Positions 1-14,020 of a stretch of 64,000 nucleotides of DNA are shown here, in pieces. This DNA comes from Petrosia ficiformis (lineage: Eukaryota > Porifera > Demospongiae > Haplosclerida > Petrosiidae): positions 21,058,548 through 21,122,547 of the forward strand of contig OX345636.1 of the NCBI GenBank assembly GCA_947044365.1, read 5' to 3'. Each line of letters opens with the position of its first letter. Within the stretch, counting starts at the first letter, position 1. The translations under genes and the position numbers were made by a program. The notes below the pieces were generated by a model, which saw only the letters and a list, made by a program, of their open reading frames with translations, was not told the origin of the DNA and did not search any database.

Positions 1-1003
1 CATCTTCTTTCATTTTTATTGAAAATGTTTTTTTATTATTCTTGTTTCCTTCTGAATATATAGTGTGAATATGTTTTAGTAGATTGCAGAAACACTATAA
101 TTATACCATTATAAAATCATACAATCATAAATGCATTAAAATTAGTTCATTCATAAAAGTCAGTCTTTTGTATTATCATTCTCTTTCATTTACAGACGAT
201 GTATATTCTCTATTTCCCTTACAGCACTCACTGTCTGCCATCCTACAAGAAGTAGTGTCACTCACTGTGTCAACCATTCAGTATTCCAATGCTTATCATA
301 GTATACAATATTATTATACAATAGCTTTAATATTAATAATTATTATATTCATTATTATAGAAATGTATTTGCTCACGAATGTTATCACTATGCTATGGTT
401 CCAATGCAACAAGCACTACCTTTTTAGCTTCCATGTTCCCAGTACACGAATGCGCATGCGTAATTAAATTTCTCTTAGGAAAATGGCATCCAATTCGAGA
501 TCAAATCTTTGTAGTCGTTGAGACTGTCTTCTTTCATAGTATCTGTAGATATCATCTCGATACTTGTAGACCAGAATTTTACTATAAATGTGACTGGAAT
601 GGTGCTAGAATCATTGTGATATTTCAACAAACAAAAAAAATGATTTGTCTGAAAAAAAAAAAATATTATGAAGATTTTGCCAGGTTTGCCACTCGCCGGT
701 TCTCTACCTTAACGACAGTCTTTGGCCATCTAGAAGATGTTGGTAGTCATAAAAACACTAGATATGAATAGGTATGTGTGTATTAAAAGCTATCTGTATA
801 TATTACCAGAGATTTCAGGTCATCACTTGCAATTGAAATGTATGAGCGGCCATTTTTTTTCCGTGCCATCCCTACATACATCTGTTATAGCATGAGTAGG
901 TGTGTTATAATGAATATAAAATATATGAAGTTTGTGTTAACCCATACCTTAATTGACCTGTGTATATCACATCCTCAGACACAAAACTCAGGTGCTATAT
1001 TTA
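1..1003. other. Left flank, no convincing gene
   Basis: No exon of gene A was found here on the minus strand. A CGCATGCG core at 451-460 lies just upstream of a plus-strand ATG at 483 whose frame stops after 12 codons, then continues in shifted frames to about 771. This looks like the decayed start of a mobile-element gene with an NRF1-like promoter site. Confidence 0.35.
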
Positions 1004-1675
1004 CCCTCGCCGTGTAGCGTAGGCGGAAGGGTACGATAATCGTTCTGGAAAAATAAAAACATTGACGTTGGAATTCTTCTAAAACCTTTTGATTCTAAAG
1101 TTATGACAATTTTTATAACTCACAGTTACCGTTTCACGACTTTAAGATGAAACGAGGGCAATAACGAGAGTAAATATGGACACACAAACACTGTTTCATG
1201 GCTGTCGCTAGCCAAGAAACACTTCAAACCAAAAACAATCAAGGTAATGGTTGCTACTACACCACTATTGATGCAAGATAGAAAGCTACCTAGCTCCACC
1301 TACAGGTATGTGCACGTGCATGTTTGCAAAGCGTCATGTACTAAACACATGATAGAGGTGATTCAATACGTTTTCACACGTTGGAAACTTTAGAGTTAAA
1401 CTTGAGAACTTCTTTATTGTTTTTTGAAGGAAAACAGAGAATAAGATGCAAGATATATATACAAATTATACATTTCTTTCATTGATATTCTTATTTTGTC
1501 TTTTAGGACATAAAGCTATAACAATTTAAATGCCCATAAATGCTTTTCAAATTTATATGTGTATTCCATGTAACAAAAGTATTGTTTGTTTCATACACAA
1601 ACTTTATTATATTTTGAAAAAAATTGCAGTGTTTTGTATTACTTTGCCACGTAGGCGAGGGTCCCGTCCCAACGG
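1004..1675. repeat. Interspersed element with ACCCTCGCC-type ends
   Basis: The left end carries ACCCTCGCC and the right end carries the inverted form GGCGAGGGT near 1653-1661. The bases between have no open reading frame of note. A related fragment (acccttccgcctatgc) lies at about 7978. Probably a non-autonomous DNA element; the exact ends are uncertain. Confidence 0.35.
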
Positions 1676-1741
1676 TGCTCGTTTGTATATAGAACCTGTT
1701 AGCATACTATATATATTACATATATATATATATGTATTTAT

Positions 1742-2189
1742 ATCATGATGAAGCCACACTTCAAAGCTTCCGACCGGGTTATATATCTGCTACAGTGATA
1801 TATTAGGCTTTGATGTTGGATATAACATGGTTTGCGGTTAACACCTGTAAACATCAGCTCTATATACCGAATGCTGCACGTACTGACAAGATTTGTAAAA
1901 CACCAAGATGTACCTTAGTCCCGCGGCCTGTCCTAAAACTGACATGATCTCCGATCTTCGTATTTTATTCCTTTGATAAACTCATAAGACTTCTTTAGCG
2001 ACAAAGAAACCTTGGCTTTCTTAGTTGGAGGTATGTTCTCTTTTTCCATTCCTAACAAGGAGGATTCTCGCGGATATAGTTGACAAAACCAGAGAACTTT
2101 AGAGAAGCTATACGCAGCCTGTGGATTATTATAACACGATGGCACAAAGGCACGCATGCGCATTAGAAAAAGTGTGGCTTCATCATGAA
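1742..2189 (-). mobile_element. MITE-like element carrying a transposon first exon
   Basis: The ends are inverted copies of ATGATGAAGCCACACTT (about 1745-1761) and AAGTGTGGCTTCATCAT (about 2170-2186). Inside, on the minus strand, a short frame starts next to an NRF1-like CGCATGCGCAT site (2152-2163). It contains a MEKENIPPTKKAKVSLSL peptide (ATG near 2050). Such a basic opening is typical of the start of DUF3504/ZMYM-type mobile genes, but that assignment is inference. The frame ends after about 40 residues, so it is a truncated gene in a non-autonomous element. Confidence 0.5.
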
Positions 2190-2197
2190 ATAAATTG

Positions 2198-2310
2198 GTT
2201 ATAACACGTGCACTTGGGTTATATCACATTTATAAAAACCTCGCCCTCGGGGCTACACCCCTCGGTTTTTATAAATGTGATATAACCCCTGTGCCGTGTT
2301 ATAACCTTTA
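2198..2310. repeat. Palindromic foldback element with GC-rich loop
   Basis: Near-perfect inverted arms: ggttataacac at the left and gtgttataacc at the right, with inner arms TTATAAATGTGATATAACC. The central loop reads ctcgccctcggggctacacccctcgg. Elements with the same plan occur at 53390-53505 and 56495-56600. Confidence 0.6.
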
Positions 2311-2879
2311 CATATATATCCTGATAAGGCAAACAAACATTCAATCTAACTGCAGGTTTTATAAATCAGATGCCATCAACCACAGTGACACAAACTATAA
2401 GACTACATACAACACTCACGTGGTCCAAATTCTAGACAAAACTTTAGAAGATACACAATAGTTTTGACTTTCTGAAAATATGTGACCATGGATGTGAAAA
2501 TCAGTCATTTCAACTATTCCTCTACCTAGATACCAAATTTATTTTCCTGTGTAAAATGGCTGAGTAATGAACATTAAACTTAACTGCTTGAGAAAATTCT
2601 TATTTGCCAAATGACTGATTTTTGCATCCATGGTCACATATAAGGGTAAGTTAGCTATAATCATAAAGAAAGTAAAATCTCGTCTTTGATGAGTGATCGC
2701 TAGATTAGCTATTTTGGCTTATAATTCAAAATCAATAATTACATAGACAGAAGTACCCTTTTCTCATTCGCAGTCACAAATACTTGTATAATTATTTTAA
2801 TATAATAAATTTATTATTGTCTTATATAAATAATAAGTTTGCTTGAAGATTGAGGTGCAAATTGAAAGTAATGAAGTTA

Positions 2880-4800
2880 CCTGTGTAGCCCGAGCCTATA
2901 TCACATCTGAGGACACAAAACAAGGGTCCTATATTTTGTATATAGGACCTGTTAGCATACTATATACAATATATTGCATGATAGTGACATCTCCTGCATA
3001 GTGTGCACATGGAAGGTCTATATACAATATATAGAACTCACTACATCAATGGGGGAATGTCACCATCATACTGTATATATAATATATATATATACAATAA
3101 TTATACATATATACATACACTTACATAATATATATTATATAATTATCATATACATAATGTATAATACTTCTTACCTCCTTCAACTACTACACTAAGACTT
3201 TGTGCAATTGGATTGGATAACAATAGTATAATATCTCCTACAGTACCATGATCCTCACTGTAGTTATAAGCATTGAATTCAAAATTAACTGTGACATCTA
3301 CAATACAAATTATATGGATAATCAATGTACATTATTTCAAATCTTTGTGATCTACAATTGTTACATAAGTATATAAGTATACATGTAGTTTAGGTGTATG
3401 TAAATATAATATACAAATTATCTGTGCTAAGGCTGCATGTACATGTATTACCATCGTCATCAACAACAGTGATCACCATTTGAGATGGTTCAGCAATGCC
3501 AACTGGACTAGGATCTCGTATTCCCAGGGTGAACAATTTATCAAGTTCTAAAGCAATGTTATTATCAGTAACAGTGAACAAAAATGACTTGTTCTGAGGT
3601 TCTGGAGCATTAGCATCAAATGTAACTTGACCAATATCGGTATCTGTATAGAGAAGAAACCATTATTATTACAACAAAGTATAAAGATTTGATTTAGGTT
3701 GAACAGTACACATAATTATACACTGCAACATGAATTTGGTACTACATTGTGTTAGTAACGCAAATTAAAACATATACTTTGACAAGTCAAATTACAACAG
3801 CTGATCTTCTCCAGTAAGTGAAATGAATGCCACAAGCACTACATGCATTATTATTGTTACTAGAGAGAATGTTAGCATGCATGCTAATCATTGTGGGGCG
3901 AGCCTGAGAGGGTGAGGTTAGAAAACGTCTTGCAAACACTGCCATGTCTATTCTCTTCGGCCATCAGTTTCTGTCTCTCTCACAAACTCTCTTCTCTTTG
4001 CTAAGCAGTCTCCTCAGCTCTTCAGTATTGCCCTCCATCTCTCAAGTCTCTATCTCCCTCTATTACGACCTCTACCAGCTTTTCTTTGGTTACTCAAAGG
4101 CACTTCTCTCTCCTCTACAGTTTCTGCAGCTTGTTAACCTCTGTCCCTCTTCTCCTTTTTCTTAATCTATACGTGGACATGTGGCTTTAGAAATTCACAA
4201 ATACGTGAAAAAAAAGACATTTATGGAAACTAGCGAATGTGTATCAAAAGAGATTTTATGGAATAAGTATGAGTACATATATACATACAAGGCAAACTTT
4301 GCACCAACCTGACAAGTGTGGGGCTTGCTCAGGATGATACCAATTATTTAAATTTGATAGGTGATTTGGTGTGTGTTTAAATATTGGATGATCTGATCCA
4401 AAACAGTTTTGATGAATATTACATTATCCCTTCAGTGCCTTCACCATAAGTGGCTTGCATGCATTATATGTGTTGTGTTTGCATCTTCTACACAGGATAG
4501 TGTATCAAAACTGCATTTTCTGAGTCTTCTTTATTAGTCTGCAGGGTTTCATTTAGGAGGGGGGTCACCCCCCAAAGTCTTTTAAATTGAAGTTTCGCCC
4601 CCCTCGACAAATTTTATAAATGAAACCCTGATCTGTGTATGTATTAATTGTTCTCACTAGTGTCTACATCATAGATAGTTACTGTCAAATCTTGAAGAAT
4701 TCGTCCATCCTGTAGAACTACATAAATTGATTGATTTCCACCATTTTCAGAGAAAGTTGCTGAATTTCTGTCAAATTGGACTACTACAACTGTAGATAAA
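2880..4800. repeat. Left copy of a large duplication (pairs with 61880-64000)
   Basis: Exons 3175-3297, 3452-3643 and 4658-4789 and the introns between them, including an intronic Helitron-type element, match 62237-62359, 62721-62912 and 63920-64000 in order and orientation. Exon lengths agree (192 and 192; 123 and 123 before acceptor loss). The spacing is about 59,060 bases. Both copies are bordered on the low-coordinate side by related foldback DNA containing tcctatattttgtatata. This is direct evidence that genes A and B are tandem paralogues. Confidence 0.85.
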
Positions 4801-7800
4801 ATTAAAGAAGTTATAATTAATTTATTTGGAAAATATTTTAAAATAAAGCAAATTTTAAGTAATATTTTTAACTTTCTCTACAGTGCATTAAACATTATAA
4901 TGTGGCATGATGGTGGAGCTCAATAAAGGTTGAGATTAGATCATCAAGACCTTTGTTGGCTTGCCTGAGCGCCACATTATAATGCTTGATGCACGATAAA
5001 CAATGGTATAAACATTTTAGTGCCTATCACTTGACATTTCTAGTGTGTTTAGTTGTATTTTCACAGGTAGATGTGTATTAAATAGTTAATGCATTCTCGA
5101 GTGTATTATGTTATTTAAAATGCCTAAAGTCATGTGATATAACACTAATGTACTTTAAAATTTTTAATATCTTACGATCATCATCTTCAATACGCACAAA
5201 AGAAGGAGTATCATCAATTACTAGATTAGTGCTGAGTACAGGTTGTGTTCCAGTGTAAGGTTGCAGAGTAACAGTGAAATTCTCAAATAGTGTCTCTTTT
5301 CTATTGTCATTTGTTATTATCATTGTACGACAATATGGACCAGGTTGCAAGTGATTGAATCTTATGAAATTCAAAGTAGGTCGATAATCCTCAAACCCTA
5401 GAGTGAATATTAAAAAGCATAACACAAATTGTATAAAAATTATTAATAGCAATTATTGTAGATTAAACACTTACCTACAGAAGAAGCTGTATTATCTTCA
5501 GGAATAAAATCAATATTAAATGACGTTTTAAGTGTAGCACCAATAACTTCAGCACACACTTGTACAGTAATATCAGATTCAATCACATTATAAGTCCTGG
5601 AAGTGAATCTGATTGTAGCAGCTATATATAGAATATAAAATAAATACTTGATAATCACAATTCAAAGGAATAGCTTTTTAAAATTGTATAGGCAAGTTTT
5701 AAAATAGTGTTGTTTTAGTTCGCCTACTTTTAGTTATAGTATGCCTGGATTATTAAACTTTTAGTTTAGTAATAGTTTAAGGTTGTAGTCTTTTCTGTGG
5801 GCGGATGCTACTCCAATCAGTTTCTAGTCTTGCCAGCTTCTTGCTGCATACAATCTGGTATCTTTTGGAAGCCACACCCACCCGGGGGTATAATTATTGG
5901 GCCTAAATTTTTTCACTGATTATTTTCAGAAACAAAGCTAAGTGGTGGATGCCACTGGATGGGGCGGTGGGTGGGAAACTGTAGTTGCTCTCTGAGAAAG
6001 ATCGGAGTTTGATAGTGCCTAGAAAGGTAGATTTTATGGTTTCACTGAAAAGCTACAGAATTCAGCTTTCTTCAGCCTCTTGTAACTATAAAAGTAATGA
6101 ATTTTTAGAAAACGGCTCTATTTGTTTTCTCAAAATGCATTGTACTTGGTGCACGCCATGATTGGTGGGCGTGGCTTTCTTGGTTTTGTTCTTATTACGA
6201 TTGCAAAAATGGAGATTTTTCCAACACTCTCTCGCTTACAGACAAATATAAATATGATCAGAAGATATGTATTACATCCAATTTTACTCATATTATATTA
6301 TATTGTATTTTGAAAGTGATTGGAGTCGCATCCGCCCACTCCCTAGTACCACCTTAATCAGTTAACAGCACATGACCTAGAATAGGTGGAGCTAGAAAGT
6401 AACTTTCTTAGCAAGAATGCTTGGGGCTAGTGCTCGATGTTGTAGCCAGGACTACCTCAATTGTACTTGATTTGATGCAGTGCTTTGCTAGCGATAGTCA
6501 TGATACGGTGGTAGTTTTGTTTAGATGTGTGTAGTTGTCCTCAGGAGTCTTCTCAAGTCTAGAAACAGTAACCGTGAGTGATATAAATTGTCATAACTTT
6601 ATAACCGAAAGGTTTTATCAAAAGTTTGTTGTTATTATGGCCCGTAGGGCCATCCCTATAATTGCTTTCCCACGGGTTCGAACTATATATATAATATTGT
6701 TGTGTCACCTACCCCTTTCAGTTTTTTAATGTTGCAATTTTACAACATCCTGTCAGAGAGGAAGTGTATCCAACTTAATAGAATACTGAATTCAAACTGC
6801 AATTCACGGGATCTTGGATGTGCCACGCCCCAAATTACTGTAGATTATGAGAGTATGCCAATGTGGTGGCGGCATGTCAGCATTCTATTGTCAAAAACGC
6901 CCACGCTTTGTTGGATGTGGTCGGGCGGTGCTTTGATTCAAGTGTCCGCCCTTTGATGTTACTTTGAAGTTAGCTTAGGGTACTTAAAAAAAAAAAAAAA
7001 AGTAAAAGGAGATCAGAATGGGATGTTGATGTATGTGTGATGTATAGACTTGCTTTCTAGCTGGTTCTAGTGAGAGAGAAAGGGATGTTGGGAGAATAAG
7101 TGAAAAATACCGTTCGCTTGCAGACTTGAGTGGATGCTGTGCTTGCAGTAATTGGTAAGCAAGGTTGAGTGAATGTTAGATTGCTCCAGGAGGTCCAGAA
7201 AGTTGCAAAGAAGCTGCATTTGTGATGCTGAGCCACACCTCACACATTATATGCTTGATCAAGGTGGGTGTGGTTATAATAATTTCGAATATGTCTCTGT
7301 TGCAAAACTGAAAGAGCTACACGAGTATGCGTTGTAAGTCTTATACGTAGTTAAGGAAGTTACATCATTCCCGGGGGGGTTCTGTCCATTAATGGGTGTG
7401 GCGCGTAAAAGAACGCGCGATCAAGCTCTACAGACCAGCAGAAAGAAAACTGTAGCTTACGTAGAAACTGGAACATATAGCTAGCTATCCTACCTGAAAT
7501 ATATTCTTTAAGGGATCATGTGAAATACACGGATCAACCGTGAATACAGTACGAGAAGCCGTACTGTCTTGATTAATAAACATCCGGTTACTTATACGGC
7601 TTCTCGTACTGTATTTCACGGTTGGTCCGTGTATTTCACATGATCCGTCTTTAAGTACTACAAGGTGTTTTAAAAGGTAAACAGAGTAGATAATCAAAAT
7701 AATAACTATAATAGGCTGATGTATTTCAGGCATCATAAAGTTAGCCATGATTACTGAATGATGGACACCACGAAGCAGTCATAGGGATACTTTTATCTTC

Positions 7801-10800
7801 ACTTAAAGCAATCATAGGGATGTTTTTTTTCTCAATATACACTTGTTTTTGATCCTTGTATAATTATAATTTGAAGTCTGCCAGTAGTTCGTTTGAGCTG
7901 CCAATGTTCCTAGTTTTCCCAAATTTTTGCAAACACAGTGACACACACACACACAGACACACATTATGATTACTGTACCCTTCCGCCTATGCTTAAAATT
8001 CAAAACAAATAATAATTACTGATATGATGTGATAGAAATAATTATCACAATTTTGAACATTATCATGACACCAGGAAAAGGCAGCACCAGATGTATCACC
8101 TTTATCATCACCTTAGGTCTTATCTAAACAACTATTATGGCATCATCGTGTTTGTCTGTATCTATATCAACCTGACTTATCCTGTGTCTTTTCATTCTAT
8201 GTCTAACTCTATCAGATGTTAGCTGGGCTTCTTTCTTGATCAGTTAGTGTTGTCCATGTTTGCCTATGTCTCTCCCTATCAAAAGATCTCCTGAACTCTC
8301 TTTCTACTACTGTCTACAAACATCTTCTCTCTCTTTGTCTAATTCTGTTGCTGATTATCGTTTATCTCTTCTCCAATCTTCTTTATAACACTAAAATGTC
8401 AAATTTACTGTCAACGCATTAACGCCCCCTTTTATTACGTCACGTCATGTCAACGTGCGCACATCAACATCTAATTTTCAGGGTCTTTCTTGCGGGTGAA
8501 TTCGACAAACAGACAGACAGACAACGGTATTATTATTATAGATAATTATTGAAGTAACTTCAGACACTTTTTACCTGCTGAACGCTTTACTGTATACTTG
8601 GCTTCCATTTTTTACTGCTGAAAGAGCTATCCCTGTAGCACACCTAAACTGACTTCTTAAGCATTATTCTTCAATTAGTTAACGAATTGTTTTCGTGGTT
8701 AACTCCTGACATTTCTGTAAACTTAAGAAAATCTGTGCTTCTTGGTATATTATACTTCATTGCAGCTTTCCCTAAGAGATATATGTGTTGCTTTTTTAAA
8801 TGTCTTTCATCTAAAAATCATTCACTTTCATCATGACCTCAGTATAATCATCTATTAACCTTATGACATTAAACTATACACTATCCTTATTACATAATTA
8901 TAAAGTCATCACATTCCAATTTGAGGTCATCGTGAATGTGAACTGACTTTAGCTACTTAATGTTCCATTGACTATAAATAAGAAGTTGACAATGCCCTTC
9001 CTTTGTGTTAAAGGTTAATTCTATCTCCACTCTAACATTTCTAGGTGACTAGTTTGTAACAATTAATGTGAAAATGGAATTTTGGGTTTTGTAATTTCCT
9101 TCTGAAATTTTATAAAATTTACTTGCTTTCGAAAATTTATGAAATCATCTTTGAGAACAATTACTGTTTATATAGAGCAGTTAATGGATCATACATGTAG
9201 TGCTTCATAATGAGTGAACCTTAAAATTTTTGTTTTTCAAAAAATGCATGACAGAAAATATCTAACTTGTTTTTCTGCGTGTCCGGAGTTATGCACCTTA
9301 TTGATAATTCATAAACCTTAACAACATGATAATAGTGGCAGAAAACATAAACATTCATGATAATGCACTTAACATTTTGCCTAAGACTGGGTAACTAAAA
9401 TAGACAGACTGGAATTTAGATTTTAGATCTTCCTAAAATTGCTGTTCACATATGCTAGCTGAATACAAACATGAGACTACATATTTTGTATGATTCTATC
9501 TTTGATTCACTACTGAACTAAGGGGTGAAAAACATTTTATTAAAGCAGGGGTGAGGAATCTCCCCTCAAAGAAACTATGGCAACCTTAAACAAATTATTC
9601 CGATGAGTGAGACACAGAGGAAAGTGGAAGGTTGACAGTCACTGAAGATGAAACCCACAACTACTGGCTTTAGCTACCTGTGCTCCAAATACCAAGCTAC
9701 AACAACCAGACATTATAGGTACATGTACCACTGCCAGACCTTCGGAATCTTCAATATACTACTTGAGACATGGGTACTGACTGTTTCAATCAAAACACCT
9801 GGTGAGCTAGTTTATGTATGCACTACCAGAACCCCGTTTTAGGAGTTGACTGAAACAATGCAGCAAAGGCATGCAAAATGGGGATTAATATTGTAAGGGA
9901 TTGAACCAGGACTACAAGTTTTAAGCATAGTCCTCAGATCACTGAGCTACAACAACCAGACAATGATATGATAGGTCAACAGGTCCTCTATACATACATG
10001 TATACTGCACATAATAGTAGCAGAAAATATCCCAACCTATTAACTTATAGAAGTAGACTGACTATACAATAGAATAATGAGGTAATTCTTCATGTACGTA
10101 TATGTAAATACAAATATGCTTAAATAAGTTCTTACATGTTGTATCACATATTGTCACAGTAGCACGATCTCTTTCAGGATCGAGTTCATAGTTTTGTTCT
10201 ATTAATATAAAAACTGTAAATGTCTCTTTGTCTTCTAAAAACGTATCATTAACAGCAACTCCAACAGGAAAATAGATAGGTCTCAATTGCAGACTATCGA
10301 TAACAAGTACAAAGTTCGGTGTATTGTTAACGTTAGATGTGAAGTTGAAATCAACAGACTCTAAAAGAATATAGAAGCATTAAAATAATTATAACACAAA
10401 CAGATGTGCATACTATTGCATTATACATTACACTATACTACTACTGAAATACACATACACTCCATAAATATACAGTAGTTATAATTATACAGTTGAAATA
10501 TTTTGACAAATCAAGCACATAAGTGGTAATGTAGTGTATATGAGGTATTAGTAATATTTATAGTAAACAATTCACAAGTGAAACTAATTAAAAACATACA
10601 TGTACAGTAAAAGGTGCTGTAAGTGTTTGCAATAATTATAAATGAAATTTAAGGTTACAGTATACAGTTTGTTATTAATTATTCATGAGATACTTTTTTC
10701 CATTGTATCCTAAACTGCAGTTTTTCTTTATAAAACTGTACAACAAACAATGAAAAGTTTACTGTAAAAAGTCACAATTTCTTCGGCACTTGTTTCTTGC

Positions 10801-13800
10801 TGTCTTCTACTGAGCCACTGAGGTCTGCAGATCTTCTGCATCCAATCTAGCCACCAACAGTGCTTCTATTCTTGAATTCTCCCTATACCAACTACTTTTG
10901 GACTTATTTGAGGGTGAATCGAAGAGATTTTAGCTCTCTGAGCCATAGAACTGGAGATATAAAGTCACTGTCTCTTGCAGACACCATTTTTACCCAGTCC
11001 ATGACCACAAAAAGCTTCGTTTCTTGCCAATCTTTTGTTGGTAACCAGGGATTAAACTGACGCCAAAAAATACCATGCACGCACTTCCAATTTTGATATG
11101 TAATCAGCTGTAGGCAACTTACCCCCGCATCACATGCCAATTAGGTGGGCGAAACACTATACTGTAACCTTAAACCACATATCTAACAAGAGATAGCAAT
11201 AAGTACATTGGTGGTGCTCAATAATACAATATACATTGCATCATGTGTTAATAATAACCACACACATGAACAATCATTTCTGTTCAAAGGAGACAGATTT
11301 CTTACAAAGTGAGCTAACTACTTGAGAATATTGAGCTTCATAAACTTTGATTCAAAACATTTTTACAACTGATATTGATACCATATGAAATGCCTGGCCC
11401 ATAAACATTTCAGTAGATTATTTTCATAGGTATTATCAACATAGTGTATGGTTGTTAACCATACTTTATCACTGTGATATTTACTATGTACATATTATGA
11501 GCTTTATAGCAAGAAATATTTTTTTTATTCTAAGCGAAGCGTCTCAACTCAAATTTTTGAACTTCCATATCTCCACAATGGTGAGTTTTATATCTCTCAT
11601 ACTTACATACTTACAGGTATCTTAGTGATCTATCTATTGATCAGAGTGTAACTGTATCAGTAGCACAAGAGATTGAACAGAGAGAGATGCCACAGTCAGA
11701 AAATGTTCAGCATGGATATCTCCACAAATGTGCATGAAAATTGGTCAAATTCACAGAACTAATGAATCTATATGTCAGCAAACAATACTAACGAACTTTG
11801 ACTATAGAATGAGAAAACAAGGCCTTTCCTCAAAATATGGTGGACCACTCAAACTCCAGGAACAGTCATTGATCTGGTTGCCACTTTTCTACATTTACAC
11901 CAAGGCTAAGCCACACTTGAATTTTCCAAACGTATGTTAAGTGCTGCACTTGTTAAGTGAGTTTACACACCACATAATTATTCCTATTATAATACAAATT
12001 GCTTCCTGCAGAGTACTGAGTCTGTATGTTACACTTGTATATATTATTATTGTATTATATAATTATGTACAATGTTCTAGACTTATAGTAGTTATAAAAC
12101 AACATTACTTGATTCATTCATCTATTTTATATAGTGTCATACTCATTGCTGTTCCTGAAGATGCTGATAATCCTGGTGGAAGTAGTTCCTCATTTACATT
12201 TGATCCAGTAGTTTCATCATTTGTCTGGTTAATTCTCAATGATATTACTTCTCCTTCAAACACTTTTACTTCTATCATATCAAATCCAATCTCAAAAGCT
12301 AATAAAAAAAGGTAACACAATTAAGTTAAAAATTGGGCCATATTTAGTTTCAGTATGATTATAGCTATTTACTATTATTTGATTTGATAATTTTTAAGTA
12401 ATTATTCGATTATTGTTCATGTATTTTATATTTATACTTATGCTTTAACTACATGTCACCTCTATAACATTTTATACTAAACTGCTATTCCGTGAATTAA
12501 TTTCACATGCATATGTACATAATTCTCATGTTTGGACAGGGAATGCCATAAAAATGTTCTACTGTGGATGATGACACAATCAATAAATACTAGCAAATAG
12601 ACCTATTCAGTGAACAGGATACACAAACTTAAAAAATTGTTTAGGAAATAAACAACCTAATAACAAGTTGCCTTCTTGTTTTATTACCCTCACTTTCCCA
12701 TCCCACAAAGTTTGCTCTAATATCTGCAGCCATTTTGAAACAAAGCAAAGAAATAATAAAAAGAAGCTAACTGCTGCTGATTGTGTACAGAGCTGTTGGT
12801 GTAATCATAGACCATATATTGTTGTGTATGGTGCAATGATATTCAAAGTAGGAGGTCTGTAGAGTTGTGTAAGAAATAACATCTTCTCATTGCGTTAGTC
12901 TCCCACACCAGTACTACAGTTTGCTCTGATATTTTGAAACCAAATTCATCCCTAAAGATTTCGTCATCATAGAAACTGTAAGCTAACTGGTAGTGATCAA
13001 TGTACAGAGTGTTTGGTGCTACGATAGTCAATAGCCGAGATCTACAGTTTTCATGGTGAATTTTATTGAAGTATTAGGGGACAGACAGACAACTTTGTTT
13101 TATTAATAGAGATAAAGGAAAGGAAAACAAACTTGCCATCATCATCTCGTATACGAGCAAATCGAGTACCTTCACCATTACGAACACGAACACGACTATC
13201 ATTAACAGTCAGTACCACTTCAAAACATTCAACACTTTCTACAACCAAATCTTCAGTGGTTGAAAATGGTCTTTGAAGCTCTCTATCTCCATCATCAACA
13301 AAGACATACAACTGAGTTTGACCTGGTATAAAATCTATAAAATAATATAAAATATATACGAGTTACTAGAACATACACAATTAATAATTATAGTTACTAG
13401 AACATACACAAGATTTATTATAAATTATTATTGTTGTCATAATCTTTCACTAGGGATGTATATTTTAAGTTTATAGAGTTTGCTTAAATTATAATATAAT
13501 ATTGATGTTATATTTCAGATGAATAATATTATGGAGATGATCTACCATCTTCTGAAGCCAGCCTGAAGTGTGGTATGTCGTCTGGATTAAATGGGATGAG
13601 TCTTGTAGTAACAGTGACAAAAACAGGAATACTTGGCTCAATTAGACCTCGTGTAACAATCACATTTAATTGATCTCCTTCAGTAGAAACCGGATCTTCC
13701 TGAATTCCAACTATAAGCACTACATAACAATGAAGTAAAAGTTCATCAATGTATAAGTAGTGTACATTATATTTTATCATCATTACTTATTTATTTATCA

Positions 13801-13967
13801 TCATTACTTATTTATTACTTATTTATTTATCATCAGTACTTATTTATTTATCATCATTACTTATTTATTTATTATTGTATCATATGTAATTCACAACTAG
13901 CCTTTAGCTATTACTCATGTCTTATTATACTAATAATATTTATTGTATTAATATTATTAGTACAATT

Positions 13968-14020
<53 letters not shown>

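Noticed and set aside
84..771. Overlapping plus-strand frames of 127 and 130 residues
   Set aside because: Low-complexity translation, no domain, and frame changes; best read as non-coding or a decayed mobile-gene start.
6640..6690. gggttcgaac resembling a tRNA T-loop or Pol III B box
   Set aside because: No acceptor/anticodon stems around it and no A box at the right distance; it is part of the dispersed ggcccgtagggcc repeat.
10860..11140. Overlapping 66- and 78-residue frames in a gene A intron
   Set aside because: No splice-bounded structure, no recognised domain, mutually antisense.
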